From Rhodospirillales bacterium (lineage in GTDB: Bacteria; Pseudomonadota; Alphaproteobacteria; BOG-932; Roseiterribacteraceae), in the NCBI GenBank assembly GCA_028291345.1, contig JAQGIF010000154.1:21651-85650 (forward strand): a stretch of DNA of 64,000 bases, read 5' to 3'. Positions 1 through 9,534 of this stretch are shown here, one piece after another. Below the pieces are notes generated by a model. It was given only the letters and a program-made list of their open reading frames with translations. It was not told the origin of the DNA and did no database searches. Position numbers and translations under genes: made by a program. Numbering within the stretch: the first letter of the stretch is position 1; each line of letters begins with the position of its first letter.

Positions 1-1
1 C

Positions 2-622
2 GAGATCATGAACGACGACGGCAGCATGGCGCGGCTGCCGGACCTGATCGCATTCGCCCAGCTTCACGGTATGAAGATCGGCACGATCGAGGATCTGATT
101 TCCTATCGCCGGCGGACCGAGCGGCTGGTCGAGAAGATTTTGGAAGAGCCGTTCGACAGTCATACCGGCGGTGAATTCCGCCTAATGATCTATGCGAACA
201 CGGTGGCTTATGCCGAGCACATCGCGCTGGTGAAGGGCGACGTGTCCACGGCGGGGCCGGTGCTGGTGCGGATGCATTCCGTCAATATTCTGGACGATGT
301 GCTGGGCGATCGCGCATCGACGCGCAGCCGCGATCTGCATGCCAGCATGGAAGCTGTCGGCCGTGAAGGGCGAGGCGTGGTCGTACTGATTCGCGAAGGA
401 TATCCGACCTTCCTGACGGACAAGCTTAAGGCACGCCGGGAGGGCATCGAGCCAAATGGTGGACATGAGTTGCGTGACTATGGGATTGGGGCGCAAATTC
501 TTCGCGACCTTGGTGTCAGCGAGATGGTGCTGTTGTCCAACAACCCGATGACGGTTGTGGGCCTGGAAGGTTATGGGTTGAAGATCGTATCCAGGCGTCC
601 AATTCCGGAGCTCGACATATGA
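2..622 (+). CDS. ribB: 3,4-dihydroxy-2-butanone-4-phosphate synthase with degenerate GTP cyclohydrolase II domain (5' partial)
   Basis: Only the last 206 codons are in the window. The first residues (EIMNDDGSMARLPDL) are the C-terminal part of a RibB domain, which makes the four-carbon unit of riboflavin from ribulose 5-phosphate. After about residue 45 a RibA-like (GTP cyclohydrolase II) domain follows. Active RibA has a zinc site of the type CLTGD...RCDCG. Here the equivalent stretch reads MHSVNILDDVLGDRASTRSR and has no cysteine, so the domain should not hydrolyse GTP. This matches the RibBX type of hybrid known in Proteobacteria. The stop overlaps the ribH start (ATGA), so the two are translationally coupled. 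Confidence 0.9.
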   Translation, partial: EIMNDDGSMARLPDLIAFAQLHGMKIGTIEDLISYRRRTERLVEKILEEPFDSHTGGEFRLMIYANTVAYAEHIALVKGDVSTAGPVLVRMHSVNILDDVLGDRASTRSRDLHASMEAVGREGRGVVVLIREGYPTFLTDKLKARREGIEPNGGHELRDYGIGAQILRDLGVSEMVLLSNNPMTVVGLEGYGLKIVSRRPIPELDI

Positions 623-1056
623 GTGTCGCCGCACCGCGCATTCTGCTGATCGAGGCGCCGTATTACACGGACATCGCCGCCGCTCAGCTGGAGGGCGCAA
701 TGGCCGTTCTCGACGGGGCGGGGGCCCAGACCACCCGCGTCTGCGTGCCGGGCGCGCTGGAGATTCCCGCGGCGATCAAGTTTGCCTTGCGCGGACACTG
801 GGATGGCTTTGTCGTGCTTGGCTGCGTGATCCGGGGTGAAACCTCGCATTACGATATTGTCTGCAATGAGTGCGCGCGGGGCGTTCAGAATATGGCGGTC
901 GAGCACGGTCTGGCGGTCGGCTTCGGCGTGCTGACCGTCGAGGACGAGGAGCAGGCCTGGGTCCGCGCCAAACCGAGCGAGATGGATAAAGGCGGCGAAA
1001 CGGCGCGGGCTTGCCTGGCGATGATCGCACTTCGCGACGAATTGGGGCGGAATTGA
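619..1056 (+). CDS. ribH: 6,7-dimethyl-8-ribityllumazine synthase
   Basis: A 145-residue protein of normal family length. It condenses the RibB product with 5-amino-6-ribitylaminouracil to give lumazine, the direct riboflavin precursor, in the cytoplasm. Visible family features are the N-terminal strand (RILLIEAPYY), the substrate segment VPGALEIPAAIKFAL, the VVLGCVIRGETSHYDIV block and the C-terminal KGGEtARACLAMI helix. It follows ribB with a four-base overlap and overlaps nusB in the same way, the riboflavin-NusB arrangement seen in many alphaproteobacteria. Confidence 0.95.
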   Translation: MSVAAPRILLIEAPYYTDIAAAQLEGAMAVLDGAGAQTTRVCVPGALEIPAAIKFALRGHWDGFVVLGCVIRGETSHYDIVCNECARGVQNMAVEHGLAVGFGVLTVEDEEQAWVRAKPSEMDKGGETARACLAMIALRDELGRN

Positions 1057-1619
1057 CCGTATTTGTTGGCAAACGGCCTAAAACACCACCTAAACCGCGA
1101 TCCTCGGCCAAGGCGCGGCGGAGCGCGGCGCGTCTGGCTGCAGTCCAAGTGCTGTATCAGATCGCGCAGACCGCGAAGCCGGCGGGGGAGGCTCTTGCCG
1201 AGTTCATCGAGTTCCGAATCGGGCACGAGGTCGACGGCGCGACGTTCGTGTCAGCCGATATCACGCTGCTGTCGGCGATCGTGCGTGGCGCGGATGCCGA
1301 GCAGGCGCATATCGATAGTTTGATCGAGGCAGCAGTGCGGCCGCCTCTCGAGCGGCAGCGGCTGGAATTGCTGCTGCGGGTCATCCTCGTCGCGGGAACT
1401 TGGGAATTGCTGCGGAATCACGAAATGCCGTCCGCGATTCTGCTCGCCGAATATGTGGGAATCGCTACGGCATTCTACGGCGGCGCCGAACCCGGGCTGA
1501 TGAACGGCGTTCTCGATCGTCTGGCACGGACGCTGCGGCCTTACGAATTCGGCGTGACGGGCGAGGGGCAGATCCCAGCTGGCGCAGCGCATCCGCACAC
1601 GGCAAAGCGCGACGGCTGA
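1053..1619 (+). CDS. nusB: transcription antitermination protein NusB
   Basis: A 188-residue all-helical NusB protein that binds boxA RNA with S10 during rRNA antitermination. Family signatures are AARLAAVQVLYQI near the N terminus and the C-terminal block PSAILLAEYVGIATAFYGG...GLMNGVLDRLAR. The frame is open further upstream, but a TTG at 1053 preceded by GGGGCGG and overlapping the ribH stop (TTGA) gives the usual coupling. I therefore prefer this start over 1011. The C-terminal tail after about residue 165 is not conserved. Confidence 0.88.
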   Translation: MTVFVGKRPKTPPKPRSSAKARRSAARLAAVQVLYQIAQTAKPAGEALAEFIEFRIGHEVDGATFVSADITLLSAIVRGADAEQAHIDSLIEAAVRPPLERQRLELLLRVILVAGTWELLRNHEMPSAILLAEYVGIATAFYGGAEPGLMNGVLDRLARTLRPYEFGVTGEGQIPAGAAHPHTAKRDG

Positions 1620-1643
1620 GGCGCTCCGCCGGATCGGACATCG

Positions 1644-2651
1644 ATGGCAATCATCCCTTCGACGCTTGGTGAATTTGGCCGGATCGAGCGGTTTTTCCGA
1701 CCTCTGACGCGTAATTTTCCCGGTGCGCTGGAGCTGTCCGACGATGCCGCGGTCGTGAGCGTGCCTACCGGTCAGGAGCTGGTGGTAACCACCGATGCCA
1801 TCGTCGCGGGCGTGCATTTCCTGGCCTCCGACCCGGCGCGCGACATCGCCCGCAAGGCGCTTCGCGTCAATCTTTCGGATTTGGCCGCCAAAGGCGCGCA
1901 TCCGCTGGCCTATACGCTGACTTTGGCAACCGGCCGCGAGTTGGACGATTCCTGGGTGGAAGCCTTCGCCGCCGGTTTGGCCGACGACCAGCTACAGTAC
2001 GGTATCGCGCTGGCCGGGGGGGATTCTGTCTCTACAGCCGGCCCGATCTGGGCGTCGATCACGGCGTTCGGTCTGGCCGAGGCAGGACGCATGGTGAGGC
2101 GTAGCGGCGCGCGTCCGGGGGATGTCGTCCTGGTGACCGGCACGATCGGCGATGCGGCGCTAGGCCTGGCTGTCGCGCAGGGCAGGTTGGCGGTCGAGGA
2201 CGCGGACAAAGTAACGCTGCTCGATCGCTACCGCCTGCCGCAGCCGCGCACCCATCTGGCGCGAGCGATCGCTGAATATGCCAACGCAGCGATCGACATC
2301 TCGGACGGCTTGGCGGCCGATTTCGGCCATCTTTGCCGTGCTTCCGGAGCGTCTGGCAGCATAGCGGTGCCTAACATTCCTTTATCCTCCGCCGCCAGGA
2401 ATGTGCTCGCCGCGGACGGAACTCGCATGTCTGATATTTTGACCGGCGGCGACGATTATGAGGTCCTCCTGACCGCATCGGCGCAATCGGCATCGGCGCT
2501 CCAGATGGCCGCCGCCGCCCGGGGGATCGCGCTGACCGAAGTCGGCAGCATCACGAGTGCTGAAAATACGAATTCCGCGGGGCAAACGACCTTTATCGAC
2601 GGTGCCGGTCGCAAGATGACGATCGATCGCACCGGCTGGACACATAGCTGA
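1644..2651 (+). CDS. thiL: thiamine-monophosphate kinase
   Basis: A 335-residue ThiL of the PurM/AIR-synthase fold. It phosphorylates thiamine monophosphate to the cofactor thiamine pyrophosphate. Motifs seen are the N-terminal GEFGRIERFF, the metal-binding segments LSDDAAVV and VVTTDAIVAGVHF, KALRVNLSDLAAKGA, and AIDISDGLAADFGHLC in the second half. It lies 24 bases after nusB in the same direction and probably ends the operon. A 9-bp-arm palindrome follows it at 2683-2704. Confidence 0.95.
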   Translation: MAIIPSTLGEFGRIERFFRPLTRNFPGALELSDDAAVVSVPTGQELVVTTDAIVAGVHFLASDPARDIARKALRVNLSDLAAKGAHPLAYTLTLATGRELDDSWVEAFAAGLADDQLQYGIALAGGDSVSTAGPIWASITAFGLAEAGRMVRRSGARPGDVVLVTGTIGDAALGLAVAQGRLAVEDADKVTLLDRYRLPQPRTHLARAIAEYANAAIDISDGLAADFGHLCRASGASGSIAVPNIPLSSAARNVLAADGTRMSDILTGGDDYEVLLTASAQSASALQMAAAARGIALTEVGSITSAENTNSAGQTTFIDGAGRKMTIDRTGWTHS

Positions 2652-2682
2652 TCACGCCGAAGTCACGAACAACGATATCCCG

Positions 2683-2704
2683 AAGCGATTGATGACAATC
2701 GCTT
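2683..2704. promoter_or_regulatory. perfect 9-bp inverted repeat between thiL and hppA
   Basis: AAGCGATTG and CAATCGCTT are separated by ATGA. The arms are perfect. There is no clear T run, so it is either a weak terminator of the riboflavin/thiamine operon or a dimeric operator upstream of hppA. Confidence 0.5.
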
Positions 2705-2811
2705 TACAGTCATTTACCCGCCCTGTATCCCACATGCGATGAATGGGGACGTCTGCGCAGCGCTGAAGAGGCGTTTGTGGAGACAAAAATACAAAAAAGG
2801 GACGAAGCAGA

Positions 2812-4905
2812 ATGACGGCTTATGACTGTGTGATCATTGCCGGCGGGGTTATCGCCGTGCTTTACGGAATAATCGCCGGGCGATGGGTGCTCGCCAAGGA
2901 CGCGGGTAATGCCCGGATGCAGGAGATCGCGACCGCGATCCAGATCGGCGCCCGCGCCTACCTCAGCCGCCAGTATACGACAATCGCCATCGTTGGCGTC
3001 GTGATTGCAATCATCCTGGGCTTGACGCTCGGCTATCTGGTGGCCATCGGTTTCTTCATCGGCGCGGTGCTTTCTGGGATTGCCGGGTTCGTTGGTATGA
3101 ATGTGTCGGTCCAGGCCAATGTGCGCACCGCGCAGGCGGCGACCAAGGGCATGGCTCCGGCCCTCTCGATCGCTTTCACTTCGGGCGCGGTCACCGGCAT
3201 GCTGGTTGTCGGTCTCGGACTTCTGGGCGTCGCCGGCTATTATTTCTTTCTCCGGTCGTTGGGCATCCCCCAGCGTGAACTGCTCGAGGCGATGGTCGGC
3301 CTGTCCTTCGGCGCTTCACTGATTTCGATCTTCGCCCGTCTGGGGGGCGGCATCTTCACCAAGGGCGCCGATGTCGGAGCCGATCTGGTGGGTAAGGTCG
3401 AAGCGGGTATTCCCGAGGATGACCCCCGTAACCCGGCCGTGATCGCGGACAATGTGGGCGACAATGTCGGCGACTGCGCTGGTATGGCGGCGGACCTGTT
3501 CGAAACCTACGCGGTGACCACAGTCGCTACCATGCTGCTGGGTTCGATCTTCTTCGAGGGCGAAACCCAGAGCAAGCTGATGCTTCTGCCGCTCCTGATC
3601 GGTTCGGTCTGCATCGTCGCCTCGGTGATCGGGACATTCTTCGTCCGCCTCGGTGGCGGCAAGAACGTGATGGGCGCGCTCTATAAGGGCTTCATTGCAA
3701 CCGCCGTGATCTCCTTCGGCCTGATATTGGGTGCGATGAACTGGCTTCTTGGTTCGGGAACGAGTTTCACCACGACGGGCGGTGACCTTGTCACCTTTAC
3801 CTTTAACAATCTGATCATCTGCGTCGTGACCGGCCTTGTCGTGACCGGCCTGCTGATCTGGATCACCGAGTATTACACGTCTACGGTCTATCGTCCGGTG
3901 AAGTCGATCGCCAAGTCGTCGGAAACCGGTCACGGCACCAACGTGATCCAGGGGCTGGCGATTTCGATGGAAGCGACCGCACTTCCGGTCATCGTCATCG
4001 CCATCGGGATCATCGTGGCGTTCAGCGAGGCTGGCCTCTATGGCATCGCCATCGCAGCGACGACCATGCTGGCGCTAGCAGGCATGGTCGTTGCGCTGGA
4101 TGCCTATGGTCCGGTCACTGACAATGCCGGCGGCATCGCGGAAATGGCAAACCTGCCCGCCGAAGTGCGTGTTACCACCGACGCGCTCGACGCCGTTGGC
4201 AACACCACCAAGGCAGTCACCAAAGGCTATGCCATCGGCTCCGCCGGTTTGGCCTCACTGGTGCTGTTCGCGGCCTATGTGAACGACTTGACGCACTACT
4301 TCCCGAAGCTGAACGTCACGTTCAGCCTGACCGATCCCTATGTCGTGATTGGCCTGTTCTTTGGGGGGTTGCTGCCCTACCTGTTCGGTTCGATGGGTAT
4401 GACGGCGGTCGGCCGCGCGGCCGGTTCGGTTGTGATCGAGGTTCGGCGTCAGTTCCGTGAGATCCCCGGCATCATGGCGGGCACGGCGAAGCCGGATTAC
4501 AGCAAGGCTGTCGATATGCTGACCAAGGCGGCAATCAAGGAAATGATCGTGCCGTCGCTGCTTCCGGTGCTGGCGCCGGTGGTGCTCTATTTCGTGATCA
4601 ATGCAGTTGCCGGCCAGTCCAAGGCCTTCACCTCGCTAGGTGCGATGCTGCTGGGCACCATCGTCACGGGCCTATTCGTGGCCATCTCCATGACCTCGGG
4701 CGGAGGCGCATGGGACAATGCCAAGAAACTCATCGAAGAGGGTAATTACGGCGGCAAGGGTTCCGATGCCCACAAGGCCGCCGTGACCGGGGACACCGTC
4801 GGCGACCCCTATAAGGACACAGCCGGCCCGGCTGTGAACCCGATGATCAAGATCATTAACATCGTCGCTATCCTGCTGCTCGCGATTATCGCCTCGGTGG
4901 GGTAA
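2812..4905 (+). CDS. hppA: K+-independent H+-translocating membrane pyrophosphatase
   Basis: A 697-residue protein with about 16 membrane segments that couples pyrophosphate hydrolysis to proton export. Catalytic motifs are [19 protein letters not shown], the acidic substrate motif [13 protein letters not shown] and the C-terminal [18 protein letters not shown]. The segment [16 protein letters not shown] carries lysine where K+-dependent enzymes have alanine (GNTTAA), which marks the K+-independent class. The start follows a purine-rich AAAGGGACGAAG. It is monocistronic, with a terminator right after it. It recovers energy from pyrophosphate made in biosynthesis. Confidence 0.96.
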   Translation: MTAYDCVIIAGGVIAVLYGIIAGRWVLAKDAGNARMQEIATAIQIGARAYLSRQYTTIAIVGVVIAIILGLTLGYLVAIGFFIGAVLSGIAGFVGMNVSVQANVRTAQAATKGMAPALSIAFTSGAVTGMLVVGLGLLGVAGYYFFLRSLGIPQRELLEAMVGLSFGASLISIFARLGGGIFTKGADVGADLVGKVEAGIPEDDPRNPAVIADNVGDNVGDCAGMAADLFETYAVTTVATMLLGSIFFEGETQSKLMLLPLLIGSVCIVASVIGTFFVRLGGGKNVMGALYKGFIATAVISFGLILGAMNWLLGSGTSFTTTGGDLVTFTFNNLIICVVTGLVVTGLLIWITEYYTSTVYRPVKSIAKSSETGHGTNVIQGLAISMEATALPVIVIAIGIIVAFSEAGLYGIAIAATTMLALAGMVVALDAYGPVTDNAGGIAEMANLPAEVRVTTDALDAVGNTTKAVTKGYAIGSAGLASLVLFAAYVNDLTHYFPKLNVTFSLTDPYVVIGLFFGGLLPYLFGSMGMTAVGRAAGSVVIEVRRQFREIPGIMAGTAKPDYSKAVDMLTKAAIKEMIVPSLLPVLAPVVLYFVINAVAGQSKAFTSLGAMLLGTIVTGLFVAISMTSGGGAWDNAKKLIEEGNYGGKGSDAHKAAVTGDTVGDPYKDTAGPAVNPMIKIINIVAILLLAIIASVG

Positions 4906-4920
4906 GCCCAAGCCCAACGA

Positions 4921-4958
4921 AAAGGCCCGCTATCGGCAACGACAGCGGGCCTTTTTAT
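4921..4958 (+). terminator. intrinsic terminator of hppA
   Basis: AGGCCCGCT pairs with AGCGGGCCT across a 12-base loop and is followed by a T run. It begins about 15 bases after the hppA stop and may also serve the convergent bamE-like gene. Confidence 0.9.
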
Positions 4959-5003
4959 TGCACCGCGCTGGTATTTTAGACCGGCGCGAAATTACGAAGC
5001 GGG

Positions 5004-5501
5004 TCAGCCGCCTTCTTCCTCGCCGCCGCCCTTTTTCTTCTTCTTGGAGCCAGGACGGCCGATATTGCCGATCAGCTGCTCCATGAAGGTGATATCCCGG
5101 CCGACGGCCGGGGTGGTCTGCTGTAGCGGTTCGATATCGACTGCCTGGTCGAGTCCGACTCGATCCACCGAATGCACATGATCGGTATCGTCGAACTGCA
5201 CGGCGATAAGCTTGCGGTCGGTCACTTCGGGCTTGAAGAAGGCTTCCCGCTCGGTGCGCTGGCCGACATAGTACCAGGTATTATCGTCGAAAGTGGAGAC
5301 GACACTGGGCGAGCCGAGCGCTTCGAACACGTCGTTCTTCGATGAGGAGCCTGTCTTTACCTGGGCGATACGATCCTCGTCGAGCATATTGCCACGATTG
5401 GCTATGATCGGGGTGCACCCGGCGAGTATCAGCGGAAATGCAAACCCTGCAAGGACGACACGCCGCAGGGCCGGAATAGAGAAGTGTGGGGTCATGGCCA
5501 T
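5004..5501 (-). CDS. bamE: outer-membrane lipoprotein of the SmpA/BamE family
   Basis: A small lipoprotein subunit of the BAM outer-membrane protein assembly machine. The start at 5501 (or 5495, two codons later) gives a lipoprotein signal ending in LILAGC, with the cysteine near residue 29. The BamE core follows: DEDRIAQVKTGSSSKNDVFEALGSP, then the WYYVGQ strand. The tail is low in complexity (SKKKKKGGGEEEGG) and looks disordered. The open frame reaches 5561, but the extra residues do not fit a signal peptide. It is divergent from the bc1 chaperone gene and convergent with hppA. Confidence 0.88.
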   Translation of the reverse strand: MAMTPHFSIPALRRVVLAGFAFPLILAGCTPIIANRGNMLDEDRIAQVKTGSSSKNDVFEALGSPSVVSTFDDNTWYYVGQRTEREAFFKPEVTDRKLIAVQFDDTDHVHSVDRVGLDQAVDIEPLQQTTPAVGRDITFMEQLIGNIGRPGSKKKKKGGGEEEGG

Positions 5502-5607
5502 CGAAGAAAGAGGCTTGCTAGGGCGAGATCGCCGCACAGCATCTGTGTTCGACAGTTGCACCGCCCGCCATTGCCTGTCAACGCTCAGTATACCTAATGA
5601 CCCGGGG

Positions 5608-5643
5608 TAGAGCCTGATATGGCCGGGCTATAGTCTGATATGG
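5608..5643. repeat. two 15-bp direct repeats in the bamE / CBP3 divergent promoter region
   Basis: TAGAGCCTGATATGG (5608-5622) and TATAGTCTGATATGG (5629-5643) match at 13 of 15 positions and start 21 bp apart, two helical turns. The second copy runs into the ribosome-binding site of the downstream gene. It could be a regulator site or a chance duplication. Confidence 0.35.
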
Positions 5644-5656
5644 AAGGTAGTCGGTT

Positions 5657-6208
5657 GTGATTTCACGGAGCCGTTCACCGCGCAGGGCCGCGCCTCATCT
5701 TTACACCAGGGTCGTCGACGCGGCGCGCGCGCCTGTCTTCTATCGCGATCTCGAGGTCCCCGATTCGATCGAGGGCCGCTACGAGATGATCGTGCTGCAT
5801 ATGGTGCTGCTGCTGCGCCGCCTCCGGGCGGCCGGCGGCAAGCAGGGACGGCTCGCACAGGCGCTCGTCGATTATATGGCGGCGGATCTGGACCGCTCAA
5901 TGCGTGAGCTCGGTGTCGGCGATTTGAGTGTGGGCAAGTTCATGAAGCGCTTGGGGGAGGGCCTTTACGGGCGCGCGGCCGCTTATGATGGTGCATTGGA
6001 TAAAGGCGATATCGTCGCCTTGGAAATGGCGCTGGCACGCAATATCTTCGATGGTGAAAGTCCTGGAGATCAGATTCTGGCCATATTTGCGCGCTATGTC
6101 CAAACTCAGTTGGATCACCTGGACGGTCAGCCGATCGAAGACATCGCCGTCGGCACTGTCGACTTTTTACCCCTCGCGGATTTTGAACATGGCACAAAAA
6201 TTTCCTGA
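5657..6208 (+). CDS. ubiquinol-cytochrome c chaperone family protein (CBP3-like)
   Basis: A 183-residue protein with the features of the CBP3/UQCC1 family (ubiquinol-cytochrome c chaperone), which helps cytochrome b maturation in the bc1 complex. Typical blocks are FYRDLEVPDSIEGRYEMIVLH, the arginine-rich LLLRRLRAAGG and MRELGVGDLSVGKFMKRLGE. The start is a GTG at 5657 preceded by GGAAGG. The last 20 bases overlap the YceD gene, an arrangement common in alphaproteobacteria. No membrane segment is seen. The bc1 genes themselves are not in this window. Confidence 0.87.
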   Translation: MISRSRSPRRAAPHLYTRVVDAARAPVFYRDLEVPDSIEGRYEMIVLHMVLLLRRLRAAGGKQGRLAQALVDYMAADLDRSMRELGVGDLSVGKFMKRLGEGLYGRAAAYDGALDKGDIVALEMALARNIFDGESPGDQILAIFARYVQTQLDHLDGQPIEDIAVGTVDFLPLADFEHGTKIS

Positions 6209-6716
6209 TCCTGAATTCTCTCGCCCATTCGTGGTGGATCGCCTCGGTTCCACGGCGATAACCGAGACGCTCGACGCCAACGCGGCGGAGCGCGCCGCCC
6301 TGGCACTTCGGATGGATCTGGTTTCGCTAGACCAGCTTTCCGCGCGGGTGACCCTCGAGCGCGCGGTATCCGGCCTGATTCACGTAACGGGACGATTTGA
6401 GGCAGACATCATTCAGACTTGCGTCGTGACACTGGCGGCCTTCCCAAGCCATGTGGAAGATAGTTTCGCTCTCGATTTTGGCGATGCTCCCGGCGATTCC
6501 GGCGACGAAATCAATGTCGATATCGATTGCGATCCGCCGGAACCGCTCGAGGATGGGGTCATCGATATCGGTGAGCTGGTCGCGCAATATTTGGCGCTTG
6601 CGCTCGATCCCCACCCGCGGGCTCCGGGCGCAACGCTGGAGACGGTGTGGTCGAATTCCAACGCGGGTGAGCGTTCCCCCTTCGCAATTCTGAAAAACTT
6701 GAAAACTTCCAACTGA
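6189..6716 (+). CDS. yceD: YceD family protein (DUF177)
   Basis: A 175-residue protein of the DUF177/YceD family, whose bacterial members are encoded next to rpmF and are linked to 23S rRNA or L32 handling. The core shows the conserved cysteine region (ADIIQTCVVTLAAF) and the acidic C-terminal half (DCDPPEPLEDGVIDIGELV, then LALALDPHPR). The frame is open upstream to 5985, but that part lies wholly inside the CBP3-like gene. The ATG at 6189 starts the conserved sequence. It is upstream of rpmF and separated from it by a hairpin. Confidence 0.88.
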   Translation: MAQKFPDPEFSRPFVVDRLGSTAITETLDANAAERAALALRMDLVSLDQLSARVTLERAVSGLIHVTGRFEADIIQTCVVTLAAFPSHVEDSFALDFGDAPGDSGDEINVDIDCDPPEPLEDGVIDIGELVAQYLALALDPHPRAPGATLETVWSNSNAGERSPFAILKNLKTSN

Positions 6717-6772
6717 CTTCGCGCAAGGACGGCCTGCGTCGACCTTGCCGCATCCGAAGTTTTGCTTTAAGG

Positions 6773-6795
6773 AAACCGCCTTTGCGAGCGGTTTT
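6773..6795 (+). terminator. hairpin between yceD and rpmF
   Basis: AAACCGC and GCGGTTT form a 7-bp stem around an 8-base loop, followed by a short T tail. It would end or attenuate transcription from the yceD side just before rpmF. Confidence 0.6.
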
Positions 6796-6830
6796 CGTCG
6801 TCGCATATCTTATTCGATTCGAGTTGTGTT

Positions 6831-7016
6831 ATGGCTGTTCCTAAGAAGAAAACATCGAAGTCCCGTCGCAACATGCGCCGTGCGCATGATGGAATCACGG
6901 CGGTTGGCGTGATTGAATGCTCCAACTGCGGTGAACTCAAGCGTCCGCATCATATCTGCACGGCGTGCGGGCATTATGACGGCCGGGAGGTCGTGGAAGT
7001 CTCGGCTCAGGCGTGA
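6831..7016 (+). CDS. rpmF: 50S ribosomal protein L32
   Basis: A 61-residue L32 beginning [20 protein letters not shown], as is universal in the family. It keeps all four zinc cysteines ([20 protein letters not shown]), so it is the zinc-binding C+ form. Its TGA overlaps the GTG start of plsX, linking ribosome production to phospholipid synthesis in the usual rpmF-plsX-fabH order. Confidence 0.97.
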   Translation: MAVPKKKTSKSRRNMRRAHDGITAVGVIECSNCGELKRPHHICTACGHYDGREVVEVSAQA

Positions 7017-8086
7017 CTTCGTCAGGGCTTCGCGCCAAGGGGAAGTCCAACCTAAACGCTTCGGTTACTGTCGCCCTCGACGCCATGGGGGGAGATCATG
7101 CGCCCGATATGGTTATCGAAGGCGCCGATCTGGCGCTTATGCGCTATCCGAAGGTCAAATATATCTTCTTTGGCGACGAAAGCCGGATCGAGCCCCTTCT
7201 GGAAAAGCGCAAGGCACTGCGCTTGGTCGCTTCGATTCACCATACCGACGAAGCAATCGGTAACGATACTAAGCCGTCGGTCGCGCTGAGAACCGGCAGA
7301 CAATCCAGCATGCGCCTCGCCATCGACTCGGTTGCCGCCGGCCAGGCGGACTGCGTCGTGTCGGCCGGCAATACCGGTGCGCTCATGGCCATGGCGAAAA
7401 TCGTACTGAAAACCTTGCCCGGGATTCATCGCCCCGCGATCGCCTCGTTCATCCCGACGGCCAGGGGCGAAAGCGTCATGCTCGATCTTGGCGCCAACAT
7501 CGAATGCGACGCCGAAAATCTGGTGCAATTCGCGGTAATGGGATCGATTTTCGCACGCACGGTGCTGGGTATTCCCGAGCCGACGATCGGCCTGCTCAAT
7601 GTCGGCGCCGAACAGCTCAAGGGCAACGATGCGGTCAGGGCCGCGGCCGATACGCTGAGATCGAAGCCGGTTTCCGGTATTTTCCAGGGCTTTATCGAAG
7701 GTAACGATATTCCGGCCGGGACGGTCGATGTCATCGTGACCGACGGCTTCACCGGCAATATCGCCTTGAAGCTTGCCGAGGGAATGGGCAAGCTCTATTC
7801 CGGCTTTCTGCAACGGACGTTCCGCTCGTCGATGATGGCCCGGTTGGGCTATTTGCTGGCAATCGGAGCGTTTCGTAAATTGCGCGCACGTGTCGATCCG
7901 CGCCGCTATAATGGCGGCATGTTCCTGGGTTTGTCGGGTGTTTGCGTGAAAAGCCATGGCGGCATCGACGCGTTCGGATTCGCCAATGCCATCGGCGTCG
8001 CGGTCGATCTCGTGGCGCAAGGCTTCAATGAACGAATAGGCGTGGAATTGCAGCGGTTGGCGCCGGCCGCATCACAACAACAATAG
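7013..8086 (+). CDS. plsX: phosphate acyltransferase PlsX
   Basis: A 357-residue enzyme that converts acyl-ACP to acyl-phosphate for the first step of phospholipid synthesis. The signature [21 protein letters not shown] is near the N terminus, followed by [19 protein letters not shown] ([16 protein letters not shown]) and the [20 protein letters not shown] block. The GTG start overlaps the rpmF stop by four bases. The first 15 residues are not conserved, so an internal start is possible but none is better placed. Confidence 0.96.
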   Translation: MTSSGLRAKGKSNLNASVTVALDAMGGDHAPDMVIEGADLALMRYPKVKYIFFGDESRIEPLLEKRKALRLVASIHHTDEAIGNDTKPSVALRTGRQSSMRLAIDSVAAGQADCVVSAGNTGALMAMAKIVLKTLPGIHRPAIASFIPTARGESVMLDLGANIECDAENLVQFAVMGSIFARTVLGIPEPTIGLLNVGAEQLKGNDAVRAAADTLRSKPVSGIFQGFIEGNDIPAGTVDVIVTDGFTGNIALKLAEGMGKLYSGFLQRTFRSSMMARLGYLLAIGAFRKLRARVDPRRYNGGMFLGLSGVCVKSHGGIDAFGFANAIGVAVDLVAQGFNERIGVELQRLAPAASQQQ

Positions 8087-8100
8087 CTATCGAAGGCATC

Positions 8101-9069
8101 ATGTTTCGCTCGGTTGTCATGGGATGTGGCGCCTATCTTCCCGCGAAGACGGTCACCAACGCCGACCTCGCTGGAATCGTCGAAACGTCGGACGATTGGA
8201 TCGCTCAGCGCACGGGCATTCGCGAGCGTCACATTGCGGGCGATGAGGAAAAGACGTCCGACCTCGCGTTGGCCGCGGCGACGCGCGCGCTTGATGTCGC
8301 CGGCATCGATGGCAGCGACATCGACCTTATCATTCTGGCGACGACGACGGCCGACCAGACCTTCCCCGCCACCGCCGTGCGGGTGCAGAAAGCGCTCGGC
8401 ATGTATGCCGGCGCGGCTTTCGATATCCAGGCGGTGTGCTCGGGCTTCGTCTATGCGCTGGCCGTCGCCGATAATTTCCTGAAGGTCGGGCAGGCCAAGC
8501 GAGCACTCGTCATTGGTGCGGAGACTTTCTCCCGCATTCTCGACTGGACCGACCGGGGCACATGCGTGCTGTTCGGCGACGGCGCAGGAGCCGTGGTGCT
8601 GGAGGCCAGGAGCGAAGCGGAAGCGGGCGGGCGCGGCATTATTTCAACCCATCTCCATTCCGACGGCCGCTTTCAGGATATCTTGTATGTCGACGGCGGC
8701 CCGTCCAGCACCGGAACGGTGGGAAAGCTGCGGATGAACGGCAAGGAGGTGTTCCGCCATGCCGTTCAGAAGCTGGCTGACGTCGTCGACGAGACGTTGG
8801 CCGCCAATGGGCTAAGCGCCGACGACATCAACTGGCTCGTGCCACATCAGGCCAATCAGCGCATCATAGACAGCACGGCGAAGAAGCTGGGTCTGCCGAT
8901 CGAGCGTGTGGTTTCCACGATCGCGCGGCACGGCAACACCTCCGCCGCGTCGATTCCCCTGGCGTTGGCCGATGCGGTCGGCGACGGGCGAATCAGGCAG
9001 GGCGATCTCGTTTTGACCGAGGCGATGGGCGGCGGGCTGACCTGGGGTGCGGCGCTGCTCCGCTGGTAA
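8101..9069 (+). CDS. fabH: 3-oxoacyl-[acyl-carrier-protein] synthase III
   Basis: A 322-residue KAS III that starts fatty acid synthesis by condensing acetyl-CoA with malonyl-ACP. The catalytic triad is visible: Cys in [13 protein letters not shown], His in [11 protein letters not shown] and Asn in [15 protein letters not shown]. The glycine-rich [13 protein letters not shown] end is typical. It lies 14 bases after plsX in the same operon. Confidence 0.97.
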   Translation: MFRSVVMGCGAYLPAKTVTNADLAGIVETSDDWIAQRTGIRERHIAGDEEKTSDLALAAATRALDVAGIDGSDIDLIILATTTADQTFPATAVRVQKALGMYAGAAFDIQAVCSGFVYALAVADNFLKVGQAKRALVIGAETFSRILDWTDRGTCVLFGDGAGAVVLEARSEAEAGGRGIISTHLHSDGRFQDILYVDGGPSSTGTVGKLRMNGKEVFRHAVQKLADVVDETLAANGLSADDINWLVPHQANQRIIDSTAKKLGLPIERVVSTIARHGNTSAASIPLALADAVGDGRIRQGDLVLTEAMGGGLTWGAALLRW

Positions 9070-9170
9070 TTTTTTGAATCACCTTTGAAATTCAACGATA
9101 TTGTGCAAGCATTTGTAATTGACCGATTAACCCTGGTCACTTAATCTTCCATAGCAATTGGGGGGATGGA

Positions 9171-9467
9171 ATGTCTGGCCAAACAATAACGCGCGCCGAC
9201 CTCAGCGAGGCGGTTTACCAACAAGTAGGGCTCTCACGTAACGAATCGGCCGCTCTGGTCGAAACCGTGCTTGACGAAATTTGCGATGCCTTAGCCCAGG
9301 GCGAGAGCGTCAAGATTTCGTCATTCGGTAGCTTTGCCGTCCGGCAGAAGGGGCAGCGTATCGGCCGCAACCCCAAAACCGGTGAGGAAGTGCCGATCCT
9401 GCCCCGGCGCGTTCTCGTCTTCCGGGCGAGCCATGTGCTGAGGGAGTTCATCAATAAGCGCCAATAG
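9171..9467 (+). CDS. ihfA: integration host factor subunit alpha
   Basis: A 98-residue HU/IHF-family DNA-bending protein. The dimerisation helices ([25 protein letters not shown]) and the DNA-binding arm [23 protein letters not shown] are present. The PILPRR arm and position after fabH identify the alpha subunit. The 101-base AT-rich gap upstream suggests its own promoter. The start follows GGGGGGATGGA. Confidence 0.95.
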   Translation: MSGQTITRADLSEAVYQQVGLSRNESAALVETVLDEICDALAQGESVKISSFGSFAVRQKGQRIGRNPKTGEEVPILPRRVLVFRASHVLREFINKRQ

Positions 9468-9534
9468 GCGGCTGACGGTAGTCATAGCGACCTTAGGCAG
9501 GCCGATATTGGGCAGGCTGGTTTTGGGATTCTGA

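Noticed and set aside
3316..3933. Long minus-strand frame inside hppA
   Set aside because: A shadow of the conserved pyrophosphatase, His/Arg/Asp-rich with no family match. Similar shadows occur opposite recJ, dnaE and bamA.
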